Shown: positions 49,055-61,563 of the stretch, one piece after another
Layout of the letters: each line of letters opens with the position of its first letter
Position numbering within the stretch: the stretch's first letter is position 1
NCBI RefSeq assembly: GCF_907165205.1
Contig: NC_058191.1
Span: 27,050,064-27,114,063, forward strand
Origin: Coccinella septempunctata
Lineage: Eukaryota > Arthropoda > Insecta > Coleoptera > Coccinellidae
DNA length: 64,000 nucleotides
Direction: 5' to 3'
Translations under genes and position numbers: made by a program
Notes under the pieces: model-generated
Told to the model about the DNA's origin: nothing
What the model saw: only the letters and a program-made list of their open reading frames with translations
The model's database searches: none

Positions 49055-50260
49055 GTCGGAATTAAACTAAATTCCGACTTCAAACTCGGAATTTTATTTA
49101 GTTCCGAACTTCTACAGGGTGTCCTACGACGACGTAGATCAGTTCCTTTTCTACAAAATTTCAAATTTATATAACACTAGATGTTCCCACATTTATGATG
49201 AATGGAGGATTATGTACACATGGTGTACATTATTATTTGAGTTTTCTTCTATGAGAGGTCCTAACAATGATATGACAACCTTTTACAGGGTGTTCCATAA
49301 CGACATGAATCTTTTTTTAGGTAGGTATATTGGATATTTTATGAAAAAACTCCTTTCTCATATGTACTCGTGAGGCTATCTCAATGGACAAGAGATCAGT
49401 ACACCCGGTGTGATATGATGTTTCCTCAGATTTCTTACATAAACAGGTAATTACAACGGTGAGAAAACCTCATTGAGGCTGCTCTATGACGAATTGGTTC
49501 ATTTTCTAATATAATGGAGATATTCATTAGAGGATTCAGATTTCACTAAATAAACACATGGTTCTTTAATAAATATTGTATTGATGTATTTTATTGAAGA
49601 ATTACTAGGTTGCCACACCCTCCCCCCATCCCAGTACTGATATAGTAACCATATAATAACATTGAGCTCCCAGGCCACAAAAAAAAACGGTTACGTCAAT
49701 GTAAGAATTTTATGTATACAGAAGGTTCTTGGATATATCTTCTGCGTTTTTCTATGAGGAAGTCAAAACTACAGGGTGAGAACCATATAAGGCTCGTTTG
49801 AAATTACCTCTTCATGGAAAAAAACAGTATCCAAGAACCATGTGTACATGATATTCCTTATCGATTTCCATTATGTACCTACACATGTACCTATGTAGCT
49901 ACCTACATATGGAAAATTAGTTTCTATAAAACATTCTTTATATCTTCTTTATATCGAATAAGATTTTCATAATACATATCTACATACATTACATACGATT
50001 TCATCATGCAAGGAGTGTTGAACACTATCAAAGAACATCCTATATATATAACATCATATTCATCATAAATGTTCGAACACACAATATGAATGAATTAAAA
50101 CAGAAACACACATTGTATCTCGAAAGCAAAACCTCTCATCAATCCCTCTGTATATATGGAGAAATAATCTATGTCGTCGTAGAACACCCTGTACATCAAG
50201 CCTGTATCGGTTCCGAAGTACATAAATGAAATTCCCACTTCAAAGTCGGAAATTCTACGA
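49055..50260. mobile_element. ACAGGGTG-type foldback with extended outer repeats (1.2 kb)
   Basis: TACAGGGTGTCCTACGACGA at 49113 is mirrored by TCGTCGTAGAACACCCTGTA (50174-50193). Outside these, the inverted match continues: AATTCCGACTTCAAACTCGG (49070) versus CCCACTTCAAAGTCGGAAAT (50234). A second internal ACAGGGTGTTCC lies at 49285. Confidence 0.65.
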
Positions 50261-50361
50261 AACATTTTTTTAAAATATTATGTGGTCCTTCTACGCTTTC
50301 GTAGAAAGCTACAATTTTCTTAACAAAATATAAAGTCGCACATTAGAAAGCATGATACTTG

Positions 50362-50700
50362 GGACCATTGACGTCACTCAAATTATCAAACCGCCCTAAT
50401 TACTTCAATTCTTCCGCCTTTACAGCCTCATCACGATAAACCCATCGTAGAAGAAAAACCGAAAGGTACTAACCTATCCAACTGTAACTGTTTCAACCCG
50501 AAACACCTCTGGCGCTCACCTCTTCCTTAATTAGAGTCGTCTCCATGTATACAGTCGCTCCTAATGGAGATAGATAACACGTCAAGAAATTTTTCATCCT
50601 TACAAGGCACGAGGAGATGGATTAGGGCGAAACATAAGAATTTCTTCAGATTCTCTCTCGTAGACGTCTAGAAAAAGGCTGTAATCTCTCAAACGTGGGG
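50362..50700. promoter_or_regulatory. GC-richer block with a perfect CRE, possible regulatory element
   Basis: It contains TGACGTCA (50369-50376), several homeodomain-type TAATTA/CTAATTAC cores, and a generally balanced base composition unlike its surroundings. No open frame spans it. Function is only inferred. Confidence 0.25.
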
Positions 50701-51049
50701 TTGTTTCGGAGGAATCAAAAGATAATGAATTTGATATTGAAGGAATTTGAATACGGGCTTGTAATACTGTCATATGGAAAACGTAAAAAACTACCTAACT
50801 CGATAACCGATTAACCAAACACTGGATCTTATTAAGACTGAGTTGTCCATTTGTAGGTATAAAACAAAAAACAATCCGTCAAACCGAGGCAAGATCATGT
50901 TTGCTTGAAGTTAGCATCTTTTGATTGCGAATATTATATTAGGTATACCGGAAACAAACTACCTTACATACTTTACATACTTTCTTATTTCAAACGGCGC
51001 ACCCAGTATATCTTTGCATCTTTAGATAGCAGATTTGATGACAATAACA

Positions 51050-51795
51050 ACAGTATACCACACCTTGTGTAAGAACTCAATGGTTTATGAGTTATTGGGA
51101 TTCTCATGAAGAATATGGTGAAAATGGAAAGTCACTCTTCTGTGGATATTTTTGCTGAGGAGGTTTTTCCAAAGAAATCTTCATAATTTTCAATGTTTTC
51201 ATAATGTAATACCATAACACTGTTGACTGTATGGACCTAAATGTAAGTGCATGGAATTTTCATAAATAATGTTCTTCTCAGGAAGAACATCAACTTAGAC
51301 AAATCAAATTCAGGTGAGTTTGGCTAATTAAACCCTATAACTAATAATTTTGACATTCCATGAATTGTATCTGATAAATTGTTTGTTAGTATTGTTGAAG
51401 ATTCATTGAAAATTCATGAAATTTGAAGATGATTTTTCGGAACATCGAATTTCAGTTTTCTTCCATGGTTGACGGAAGTCACAAAATAATCAAGCAGTTT
51501 GAAATAGCTCCTTTTCCTTATTCCAGTGTTCCTTTGATAACTCTGAAAGCTTCCAATACAGATATAGGGCTCATTAAAGTAACCTCCCTATTTTTCTACG
51601 TAATGCCTATTGGGATAACAAAAAATATTGATTTATTGATTTTAATCTGAAAATCTTCAGTTTTGGTGATTTCAATGTGGCCAGCTTGACGATCTTCTAT
51701 AAACACCCTGTATAATTTTGGTCTAAGCAGAAAACAGTGTTATAATACTCCATAATCGAAAAATTTTAAATGGTCAAAATATTTTTGGAAGCAAA
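51050..51795. mobile_element. ACAGGGTG-bounded composite repeat (family C, copy 2)
   Basis: AATGGTTTATGAGTTATTGG (51080) matches the complement of 25310-25330. CCAGCTTGACGATC...AACACCCTGTATAA with AGCAGAAAACAGTG...TATAATACTCC matches 25150-25230 on both sides of the CACCCTGTAT string. Confidence 0.5.
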
Positions 51796-51799
51796 CTTC

Positions 51800-52655
51800 T
51801 CAGCAGAAATAGGTATTCCAAAAAGTGTGACTTGCATAAACAGTTGTTGTGCCATACCTACTGTTGAAATTGCCATCAAGTCAGCAGTGCCACTGCTTGT
51901 CATTTTTTGAGAGTTTTCAAAATATATAGATCTACTTTGTGAGGTTTGAAAAATATGTAAAAAAATAAGAAATGTAGATGGTTCTCGAGGAGTCTAGCAG
52001 GCAAATGGAGAGTTTCCATTTGAAAAAACCTAACCCATGCGTGTATTTTATTGCTCATTCATTGAATTGATGTGACCGATACTTGATAAAAATCCATAAT
52101 TGAACTAAAAACAGAATTATATGATTTTCACACGTATCGTAGTTAAACAACTCATGTAAGTTGGAATTATATGATATGCCCATTGTCGAGCCTATTGCTT
52201 AAAAAAAACAAGTCGATAGCTTGGATAAAAAAATTGTTATGGACCATATACTCACCCCTAGGTCACCCTCTATCTTATTTTTACATTATTTCCAAATATG
52301 ATATCCAACTTCTCGAAAAGCATGAGTAATCCTTCATGAAAATAAAAATTCCTTCTGGCCATTCTTCGAATGAGTAATACATGTGTAATATTCCTGTTTC
52401 AGGAAATCGTCTCTTAAAAATCTGGTCCGGTCATAGACCCCTTTCCTTTCGAATAAGAATCAATCATAGATGCATTAGCAATGCGAGTCGACTGCTGCTG
52501 ATTAGCAAGATCGACTTGGGATTGAAAGATTTCTTCACGTATATTCTAGCTCGTTAAATCTCCGCTGTGAATAAGTTCATTCATGGCATTCAGCAATCTT
52601 TCAGAACATTTAGGTACCCTGCTTTATAAGGAAAAATATCAAGCATTTAGGCAAA
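51800..52655. other. No recognised gene
   Basis: AT-rich; no domain or repeat end recognised. Confidence 0.3.
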
Positions 52656-52659
52656 AGGG

Positions 52660-54170
52660 ACTTCTTGGTTGTTATCTTTTTATAATTACATTCTAAATCC
52701 TGGCAATTTTCCGGTTAAGTTCCGAAGGGCGAAAGTCATAGGAATTTTTGAACATGGAAACAATTTTTCTGATCCTAGTTTATTTCAAAATTTTAATAAT
52801 TCTTTTCAGGATCGAAGCGACTCTAGAAGACGCTTTCCTAAATTGTCAAGGAGAAATAGAAATTGTTGTGATCAAGTTCTCAGTATCACCACTTTCTTCG
52901 AAGCAAGTTGAAATGATAAACTTAAAACAGGAACAGCATTTGTGGATTTCTCTGCAGCATATTACACAGTATGGAACGACCCATTTGTTTATTTCAAAAG
53001 TTTATTAATTCTTCTCAGGATTGAATCGACTCTAGAAGACCCCTTCCTAAATTGTCAAGGAGAAATAGAAATTGTTGTGATCAAGTTCCTAGTCTCACCA
53101 CTTTCTTCGAAGCAAGTTAAAATGATAAAACAGTAACAGCATTTGTGGATTTCTCTGCAGCATATTACACAGTATGGAAGGATGGTTTGATTTTCAAACT
53201 GTATAGGTACACATCTGAAGTGTAGAATGATGGTTAGCTTACTAGAAAACATGTTGTCAGGTAAAAGGTTTCGGGTTTTTGTAAATGATAACATAGTAGT
53301 AATTTCAAAACTTTGAATATCGATCTTCCACAAGGGTCAGTTTCAGCACCTCTTCTTTTCAATTTATATCTATCTGCGTTGTATCTCTACTACTTCTTCT
53401 GAAAAATTTATGTACGCTGATGATATTACCTCGCATTCCGTCATTCTGATTTTAGATGTATAGAGAATAATCTAAGCATCTACAAATTTAGAAATTTTGA
53501 AGAATTACTTTTTCGAATGGCGTTTGCTTCCTTACCCACATAAAACCGTGGTTACGTTTTTTCATTCGAATAATCATCAAAAATATAAAAAATTGGGCGT
53601 ACTTTTCGGTAATTCTTCTTTGGAACATAACTTCAATCTAAATTATCTAGGAGTTAGGCTGGATTCTTCGCTGAATTTCAAAGCCTATTTGAAAAATTTG
53701 TGTCTGAAGTTGAAAACTAGTAATAATATCCTGCATGAACTAGGTGGTATAAATACTTCATGAGGTGCTGAATGCTGATGCAACTACTTTGGTCTTCCGG
53801 CTGCTAATATTGTAGCCCCCGTTTGGGTTAAAAGTGCTCGTGTGCAAAAAAATGATGCACAGCTGAGTCTTTCTAGGAGAATTATAACTGGAACAATTAG
53901 ATCTTCACCTATTCTATGATATCCAGCTCTCTCAAACATTGTATCGCCCCATATTCGTAGACAGATTGCAGTTAAGATATATTAGAATAAATTTCACTCC
54001 TTTCCCGACTCATTTCCAATTCTGCTCTATATTCTACAAAAAAAAGATTCCAAGACTAAAGTCGCGTAAACCCTTATCGTCCGACTCTCGAATATGTTAG
54101 GGACGAGGACATTTATCAGTCTGAATAGAATGCTTGCACTTTTTTCAACCAAGAATTAGTTAGTGATCCC
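52660..54170 (+). pseudogene. Second LINE family: RT fragment with an internal duplication
   Basis: LNPGNFPVKFRRAKVIGIFE (52687-) matches the N-terminal RT region of non-LTR elements (FP..W/F+.AKVI.I.K). Next come CCDQVLSITTFFEAS and TAFVDFSAAYYTVW (RT motif A region, with the catalytic D of VDxSAAYD retained as VDF). LPQGSVSAPLLFNLYLS follows at about 53326, FMYADDI (catalytic box) at 53408, and LNYLGVRLDSSLNFKAYLKN at 53638, with a decayed thumb region to about 54170. Stops and frameshifts are frequent. It differs from the Jockey-type copies at 4.7, 6.3 and 18 kb. Confidence 0.75.
52779..53190 (+). repeat. Tandem duplication (period about 209 bp) inside the LINE RT
   Basis: Unit 1 starts TTTATTTCAAAA at 52779 and unit 2 at 52988. 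Both contain TCCTAAATTGTCAAGGAGAA and GCATTTGTGGATTTCTCTGC with few differences. The copies end in TATGGAACGACCC versus TATGGAAGGATGG; the second continues into the rest of the RT. Confidence 0.85.
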
Positions 54171-54182
54171 TCGAAAAAAGAT

Positions 54183-54650
54183 CAGAAATTCAGTTTAGTC
54201 ACGTTCATTTCAGAAAACGTCAATTGTAATTCAGATCAGTCAGATTCATTTCAGAAATCGTCAATAGTATTTCAGAAAATATCAATTGTAATTTAGAAAG
54301 AAATCAATTGAATGAAGTATGCGTTAACAGATAATACTAACCACTGACGATGAAAATGATTCAGAATTTTCAGAAGAATGAAAGAATTGGATAAAAAATA
54401 TGGTGACCATTTGAAATAAGAAAATTTAATTTTCGAAATGAATCTGCTTGATCTGAACGTTACAATTGACGATTTCTGAAATAAATGTGACTAAACTGAT
54501 GAATTTTCAATTGACCATTTATAAAATTGAATTGACTAATCTGAATTACATTCGATCATTTGATGTTTTCTGAAAAAATAAATTTGACTAATTTGAAATA
54601 CAAGTGATGTTTTCTGAATTTCAATTGATTCTTTCTGAATTACCACTATT
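54183..54650. repeat. Inverted minisatellite-like array
   Basis: The left part repeats TTCATTTCAGAAAACGTCAA-like units of about 41 bp. The right part repeats the reverse complement (CAATTGACGATTTCTGAAAT, AATTGACTAATCTGAATTAC, GATGTTTTCTGAA). The centre is near 54390. No open frame. Confidence 0.6.
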
Positions 54651-54654
54651 AGAA

Positions 54655-55895
54655 ATGGTGTAGCAGTGTTCTGGAAATATACCTACCTCAGGTATGTAGA
54701 ACCTCCCATTAAAATAATGATGAACTGAACCTAAAAAAACGGAATAATGAAAACTTTCAAATGCAAGTGAGCTTCATAATCTCTCGTGATAGGAGTTAAA
54801 TCCCCTGCAATCCAGATTTATATCGGCGCAAAACAAAGAGATGTGGGTGGCCTTAAAGGCAGTGATGTGAACGGAGCACTATTACAGAAGAATGTAGTTT
54901 ATCTTCTTCCCGCCGTAGGAGAGAAATCAAAAGTTATTCGCTCCACAATAAATAATAACCCGACTTGAAGAATTCCCTGAATCAAAACAAGTCTAAATCA
55001 ATCGTGATGAGAGCAGCATTCGGAAAACTTCCGGAAACGGTGCAGCTATCTGAAGAAGTCGATGAGTTATGGAGAAACGTTAAGGAATTTGGCAGCTATC
55101 CAGCTCAGATAAATAATTGGTAGATGGTGGATATAAAAAACAAGTGAAATGAATTTCGCTTTCATATTACGCAATTATATTTCGTCTATTTCCTCACGAA
55201 AGCGAAAGATATCAATCATGATTCTGCGCTTTGTGCACGATTTCAAATAAGCAGTTCAATGGATGTCAAGAATTTTTTTGGGTCCCTTTATGGAAAGGGC
55301 AGATCGAAAAAGAGAAGATTCACGTTCTTACCACACATTTTCAACCTGTGCATTAAAAAATGTGGTGTTGTCTCAGTCAAAAGAAACGAATATTTCTTTG
55401 AATGATCACGTATTTCCATGAATGGTACAAGGGCAAAGGGCATATCAGCGGCAAACTCAAATTTTTCTTTTAAATCAATACTCAGATTCTTTCGAATGAG
55501 ATTCTCTACTGAGAAATGTGATTTTGTCCAAATCATGACAATGAAAATTAATAAACATTAAATTAACTCACTCAGGGCTAACTCTAATAGATAGTAGTAG
55601 CCCCCTCAACACTGAATGCAGTGATGGACTGGCCCAGTGGACCAGCGGGTCTAGGCCGATGCACTTTTTGCTCAGGCGCCTGTTTTTAACCATTAGTTCA
55701 AGGTACTTGATAATTATTTGAAAATTCAGATCCGAAATCTGGAACAGCACAAAGTATAGCGATAGTAGGTCATTTAAATATGGGGCAATGAATTTATTAT
55801 AACCATAATTTTCAAAATATTGAAGAAATAATTGCATTTTGTATATTGGATATATTGGAAATTTCTGAAACTATATCCATAAAATGAAAATGAAA
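54655..55895. other. No recognised gene
   Basis: Short frames on both strands (54786-54968, 55288-55536, 55568-55837) lack recognisable features. Confidence 0.3.
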
Positions 55896-55904
55896 AATTC
55901 CTCT

Positions 55905-56560
55905 CTGTGTAGGGTAGATTCTAGATTTTGAAAGGAGTTGTGTTGCTCTGCGACCTTGAGGTCTATTATGCCCTCCCATAAGCTAAGTTGTCTAAAGCTC
56001 GCTGCCAGTTCCAGGCTTCTAACGCACTCCAGTATCTGGGATGGCTTCAAGGAAGTAACCTACTCCCTACTGTAGTTTCTCGTCCAAAGCATTTTTTGTG
56101 TTCGCTAGAAATGGAAAGGCATTCTGTCACCAAGTGATCTGGAGTTTCATCCTCCTCCTCACAGAATCCGTACTCGTAAGTTTCTACTAGACCCATTCTC
56201 ATAAGGTGCTTTCTGAGGGGAAAATCCTCTTTTAGGAATCCAGTGAGGAGGTGTAGCATATTCTCGATAAGATCCTGATACTTCTTAGATATCGCAGTGT
56301 TTATGTTCCCAAGGAACTTTTTGGAGTGTTGCACTTCCCGGAGATTCCTCCAGAGTAGTTCCTCATTCGGTTTTTTCCTTCTCATGTAATTCTTCCTTAT
56401 AGGTACATTTTCCTATTGCACAAAAAGGTTTCAGGACAATGAAAGTTTGTGCTCCTATCCTGGCAAGTGTATTGTCCTCTTCATTTCCTTCGATTCCTGG
56501 CTGACTGGAAAACCAGGCTGAACAGACCCTGTTATTCTTGTCGTATTTGATGTAGAGTAA
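55905..56560 (-). pseudogene. LINE RNase H and C-terminal domain fragment
   Basis: On the minus strand, GIEGNEEDNTLARIGAQTF (about 56500-56430) matches the end of the RNase H domain of non-LTR retrotransposons (HxGIxGNExADxLA). After a frameshift the open frame 56385-56047 reads ENMLHLLTGFLKEDFPLRKH, then FCEEEDETPDHLVTECLSIS, the zinc-knuckle-like C-terminal domain (C/F-x2-C/E...H...EC) typical of these elements. 3' UTR-like DNA (GGGCATAATAGACCTCAAGG on the minus strand) continues to about 55905. This is a third LINE lineage, since the Jockey-type copies lack RNase H. Confidence 0.75.
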
Positions 56561-56638
56561 GTAAGATCTACCACTAACGGGTCAATTGGAAATTTAATCA
56601 GAATTTCCAGACATTAAATATACAGAAAACATAACTTT

Positions 56639-57585
56639 TAAATACCGCAGATTCGGGTGACTTGGGACGATTGTTGAATTCAACTTGTCATATTTTCAAA
56701 ACGGTGACCTATTTTTATCTGAAAAAGAGATTCGAATATGCCTAATTACTTAGACTATTGATTAGGATATATACCATGCTTCAGAATTTGGATATAAGTT
56801 TTGAAAAAAATTATATATACTTGTCCCAAGTCACCCATCGATTTGGGAGGCTTGTTACACAAGTTAAAATCTATTGATTTCACAACTCTCAAATGAAATA
56901 GGTTACTTGGGACGGTTTATAGTTTTGAAAAATTAGAATTTACGATTATATAGTTGAGATTAGGTAAGGAAATTAAATGATAAACCCCTAACAGCGAAAG
57001 TAAATATATTGCAACTCAAATGTGAAAAAAACTAAACAAAACAAGGGAACTTTGATTTCTTTCATTCTTTGGTGATTTCTTTGTGGAAATAACGTAAATA
57101 ATAATATCCTGCGAAAAATCGGCATATTTCCTGCTGCCAATGCGCCGCTTGTAGGTATCTATTCGGCACTGTCCCAAGTCACCCTATGAAGCAACAAAAT
57201 AAATGAATGAGAACCGTGTTGCCGTTTGATTTGCAAACAACCTTGTTTCATGACATATCTAATATCCCAATATCCCACGTATCCAGAAAAAAAAATTTCA
57301 CATGCACAAAGTGAAACACATGTACAGGACACTAGAAAGTATAAAGTATAAGGGCCATAACGCGCTTTTACTCTCCTGAATTCGTTAATTTTTCCTGTCA
57401 ATTCAAACGCTCTGGTCGCGGCAAACTCAACAGGAATTAATTGTTAAACTAACCGAAAAGACGCTACACAATCTTATAAGTTTGTCCTTTCACTAAAAAA
57501 TGGTAAGAAACAAAGAAATCTGCAAGGGGGGTAATTGTAACAAGTTACAGGACTGTCCCAAGTCACCCGAATCTACCGGTATTTC
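56639..57585. mobile_element. TIR element with GTGACTTGGGAC motifs (0.95 kb)
   Basis: AGATTCGGGTGACTTGGGAC at 56649 is mirrored by TCCCAAGTCACCCGAATCT ending at 57575. The inverted match extends outward through AAATACCG/CGGTATTT. Internal copies of the same core lie at 56822, 56903 and 57170. No transposase frame was recognised. Confidence 0.75.
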
Positions 57586-57589
57586 AGGA

Positions 57590-58655
57590 GTGGCAACCAA
57601 TTTCTTCTCGTATCACGAATATTGATAGCATAATTCAGTTTTTCCGAAAGTATAATATCTGTAAAATTCCATTTCATTTGATTGCCAGAAAGAAGGATTG
57701 AAAATTTTAAGTAGAGACGATGCGGGTTGAGTAAAAGCTACAAAAAAGGGGGTAATGAACATATCTTAAAATTCTTCACTTTAAGAAAGAGCTTTCACAA
57801 TAAAAACAGTAACAGTCGAAATATCCAGGCATCGGGCGCATCTATGCACAAGCTTGTTTTTCCATAAAAACTTTATGTTCTCCTGAAGTACAGTTGCCTA
57901 CATACTAGGCACATCCTGTTGAATTAATCAATTCTGTACGCCTTTTCCATGTATTACCTGCACCATAACTTTCGAACAAGCTGGTCACACAAATGTATAA
58001 GAAGTTATTTGGCATAAACAGTAATTCTCAAGTATTGTTCAAAGAATGGACGAAATAACAGATTTCTTCATAATCGTAGATGCTTATCATCCGGGATTAT
58101 GCAGATAGAAGGTGATTGCAACATTTCAATTCTCCGCACACCCACATAACTGAACTCGCTTTTATTATAATCGAAAATCGTCAAATGGAATAGCTGAAGA
58201 ATTCATTAAGACATTTACAAGCAGCTGAAATCTCATCACTGTCATCTAGGAGTGTCTTGATATTTAGGTGACCATGAGACGTTCACCTAAGAATTTTTTT
58301 CTCGATGTTCTCTGATTCGAGATGTGAAGTTTGAAGAGTAATTTGATAATTAGGGAAGAAGTCTAAATGGTTTCAAGGCATTCACATCCTTGACGCGAGA
58401 TATTCAATCGCTGTATTAGAATTCTTCTGGATTTTGAATGAATATTTCAAATAATAAAGCGTATTATTATCCTATTGCTTGGAAAAGAGTTGAAGAAGTA
58501 TTCAGAAGTGAACCTTGTTACTTTCATGTTTATGAGTGGGTACTTACTCCCAATAAGTGCCAAAAGTGGACTTCCATTATATTTTGATGAAAATGTTCCC
58601 CTTGACCTTCTGAGTTTTTAATTTTATTTAAATGAGCATGCAGCATTTTTTCTAC
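57590..58655. other. No recognised gene
   Basis: AT-rich spacer without domains or repeat ends. Confidence 0.3.
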
Positions 58656-58659
58656 TAAA

Positions 58660-58975
58660 AAGTGTTTACCCTCTAAAGGCCTTAAAAAATGTTATTTTTA
58701 GTTCTATTCCACAAACAATTTTATCGAATAAAATGAATTTCGGAATATAGTTTTTTATTTATTTGATAAAACTTTTTCGAACACAAAATATCACACACTT
58801 TTTCCAGTTTTCTCATAACCATAAAAATACCAAAAATTCAAAGAACCCATCTCTTGAAACTAAGTTGGACGTTTTTCAAAATAAAAATATTCTTCACATC
58901 TTCGAGTAATTTGATGTTCAAAAATATAAAATATATGTAGGGGTCAAAGACTAACTCTATATAAGAAAATGCATC
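58660..58975 (-). repeat. Foldback family E, one-sided remnant
   Basis: ATGAATTTCGGAATATAGTT, CCAGTTTTCTCATAACCAT and CTTGAAACTAAGTTGGACG match family E copies at 36.7 and 40.7 kb in reverse orientation. It ends near GGGTCAAAGACTAACTCTAT, a decayed version of the terminus. Confidence 0.6.
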
Positions 58976-58979
58976 AGCA

Positions 58980-61560
58980 CCAGACATACACTTTCTAGAC
59001 GAAATTTCAACCACTTTGAATCTTCTACAAAACAGTTTATTGTGTTTATCACATAACAAACAAAAACAAACTTTTTAGGACCACGTGTATTCGCATTTAT
59101 TTTGGATAATGAAAGAATCGAAAAATCATAAAATTCTAGGACGAAGATAAAAGTTTTTTTGAGGAGTTGTATTATTTTGTTCTATTTTCAAAATTGCATA
59201 CTTTTTTTTGTACTATTCCAACTTAATTTTTTTCATCTCTCTTTTACTAAAATTCCCTCAGGGCAGGATCAGCTAGTTCAAAATAAATATAAGTGATATT
59301 GGCTAATAAATGAGACTTCAATTATCGTATAATTAATTATGCCTACAAATTTGTAGGTACCTACTTCATATACCTAGGAAGTGATTCACTAATCAAGCAC
59401 TAGCTTGTTTTTGAAATTTTTCACACATGTGGATACCTACAATAGGGACTGATGGCAAATTCCAACAGTCAATGATGTCAATTGAGAATTTCACAATTCA
59501 GAATCCAAATTGACACTGTTGAATGATTACTATCATAAAACGAATTTTACGGCAGCGGTTACCCATCGCTCGTAAAAAGCTTGATTTGTCATGGCATTCA
59601 AATTTGACTTGGAATATAATGAAGTGAAACCAGCCTTTCATAGCATACCTATGCCCAAAAATTGTCGTTTTATAAAGTTGTAAAAATCATGTTTCGATTA
59701 TGAGTTTTGAATAACTGAAACCTACACGATGATTGTGATAAAGAATGGATATGATTATATCTGCATATCGATGGAAAAAGCGACATAAAGAGAGGAGGTA
59801 TTGCATATGAGGTTACTGGGTACAATTCTTCGGAATGAATTCCATTTATGTGAAAGTTTAAAAAATAAACAGGTTGTGAATAATTCATTCAAATTAAGTG
59901 GGAAATGAAAGAATAATATGGAAGTAATATGGTCGATAAATACGATAATTAAACTAAATAAACTGAGTATCATGATTTCCACTAGTAATAGTTTTTTACC
60001 ACTACTTCGGACTTTTCGAGAACTGGCATATGGCTTCAGTGCATTTTATAGAACCGGCTGCATCAAATCCGCCACTGAAAACTGCCATTCCAATGATGGC
60101 AGATCAAAGTGCTTAATTTTATGTTCAGACTTGTTTCCAGTAATCTGATCGGTTTCATTTGCCACTGTTGTATTTTATTATCGGTCCAAGCAGTAAATTA
60201 CCATCCTTTGATCCTTCATGTAGACGTTTAATCAATATTTATGGCGATAAATTTTATCGTTCATTTATTTCGGGGAAAGCATAATCCGCATCTATAATAA
60301 AATGCTATTCGCAACTTATCTGCGTCATCTTGTTCTGAGCAAAATGAATTCAATCGGTTCAAATGAGCCCATAATTATTTCTCGAAACAACAATAAAATT
60401 AGGGATGTGCATGACGATGCTTCAGGCGGAGTTGCAAATTCTAGTATGGAGTGAACATTACATATACAAGCTGTCCCATACTTGAGGTATGTATAAAGAA
60501 AACTAGTAAATAACCTAGATTATTTTTTGTCTTCCGCCTAACATATTTTTGTAATTCAGTCTTCTTTCGATCATACATGAAATATGTCATATATAACAAT
60601 ATTCTTCTATCGGTATTATGACTCCAAAATTCATTGTCGATATTTAACTAGAATACTAGAAAGCTATTACTATTATTAAAGGAAAACACATATTTTCAAC
60701 GAACTATTCTCAGTTATTTTCAATCCACATATACCTACACCAAGTTATACGTGAAAGAATGCTTCACAATGACTTTGGACAAATCCAATTCAGCAATCTA
60801 TCTAAACGGTAAACATCTGACATATTTGAAGCAAAAGCGTCGGCGAATTTGTGAAAAAACATCATCATCTACATCTTTCTGGATGTAATATCTGTGTATA
60901 TCCAACTCAAATAATTAATCTAACTAAAATTTAAATTGTTAATAAACTTTTTCTTATTTCCATATCAGTGGGGTTACTTGAATGTGCCCCTATCGCTATT
61001 TTTTCTAGGAAAATTAAATATCGTAAAACACGAAGCTTTTCAAAGCTTCAGACTAAAATATAATTGGACCCCTGTTAAGGGAAAGTTATAGCTCAAAAAT
61101 ATCCATTCAAAAACGTCATTCACTAGTTCTTAATTTACGCTTTCAAATCTGTACGAAAAGCCATAAATTTTTTTTTAATTGATGTTAAAGGACGTCTTGA
61201 TGTCACCCCGTCTCTTTTTTTTCGAGTTAGTTGGTTTTTCATGAGTAGAAAAAGTTTGACTTTATTGTCTATAAGATTTGTTTTCACAATTATTTTTCGA
61301 AGGTTTTTCAACATTCTTCGATAAAAATAGCGGCGGGGTGAAATCGGCAATTGAATTTTTCATATATTGCAAAATGTTTATATATGATATATGCCAAAAT
61401 TACGCTGAAATTCAGGAATAACTGAAAATTATTCAATATCCCTAATATTTTGCTTGGTAATTTCTACTTTTCAACTGTATCAGTTCGTAATTCAGGCTAT
61501 TGCTCAAATATGTGCCACATTTCCGTATTTGTGGTAGCAACCAATGTCGATCGTCTTGAT
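58980..61560. other. AT-rich DNA without recognised gene
   Basis: A short perfect hairpin CTGCCAT...ATGGCAG is at about 60080-60101. Frames at 59670-60148 overlap on both strands. Nothing else recognised. Confidence 0.3.
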
Positions 61561-61563
61561 CCC

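Noticed and set aside
52748..53136. Two overlapping similar open frames as a gene family
   Set aside because: They come from the 209-bp tandem duplication inside the LINE, read out of the RT frame.
60080..60101. Short hairpin as a microRNA precursor
   Set aside because: Seven-pair stem only; far too short.
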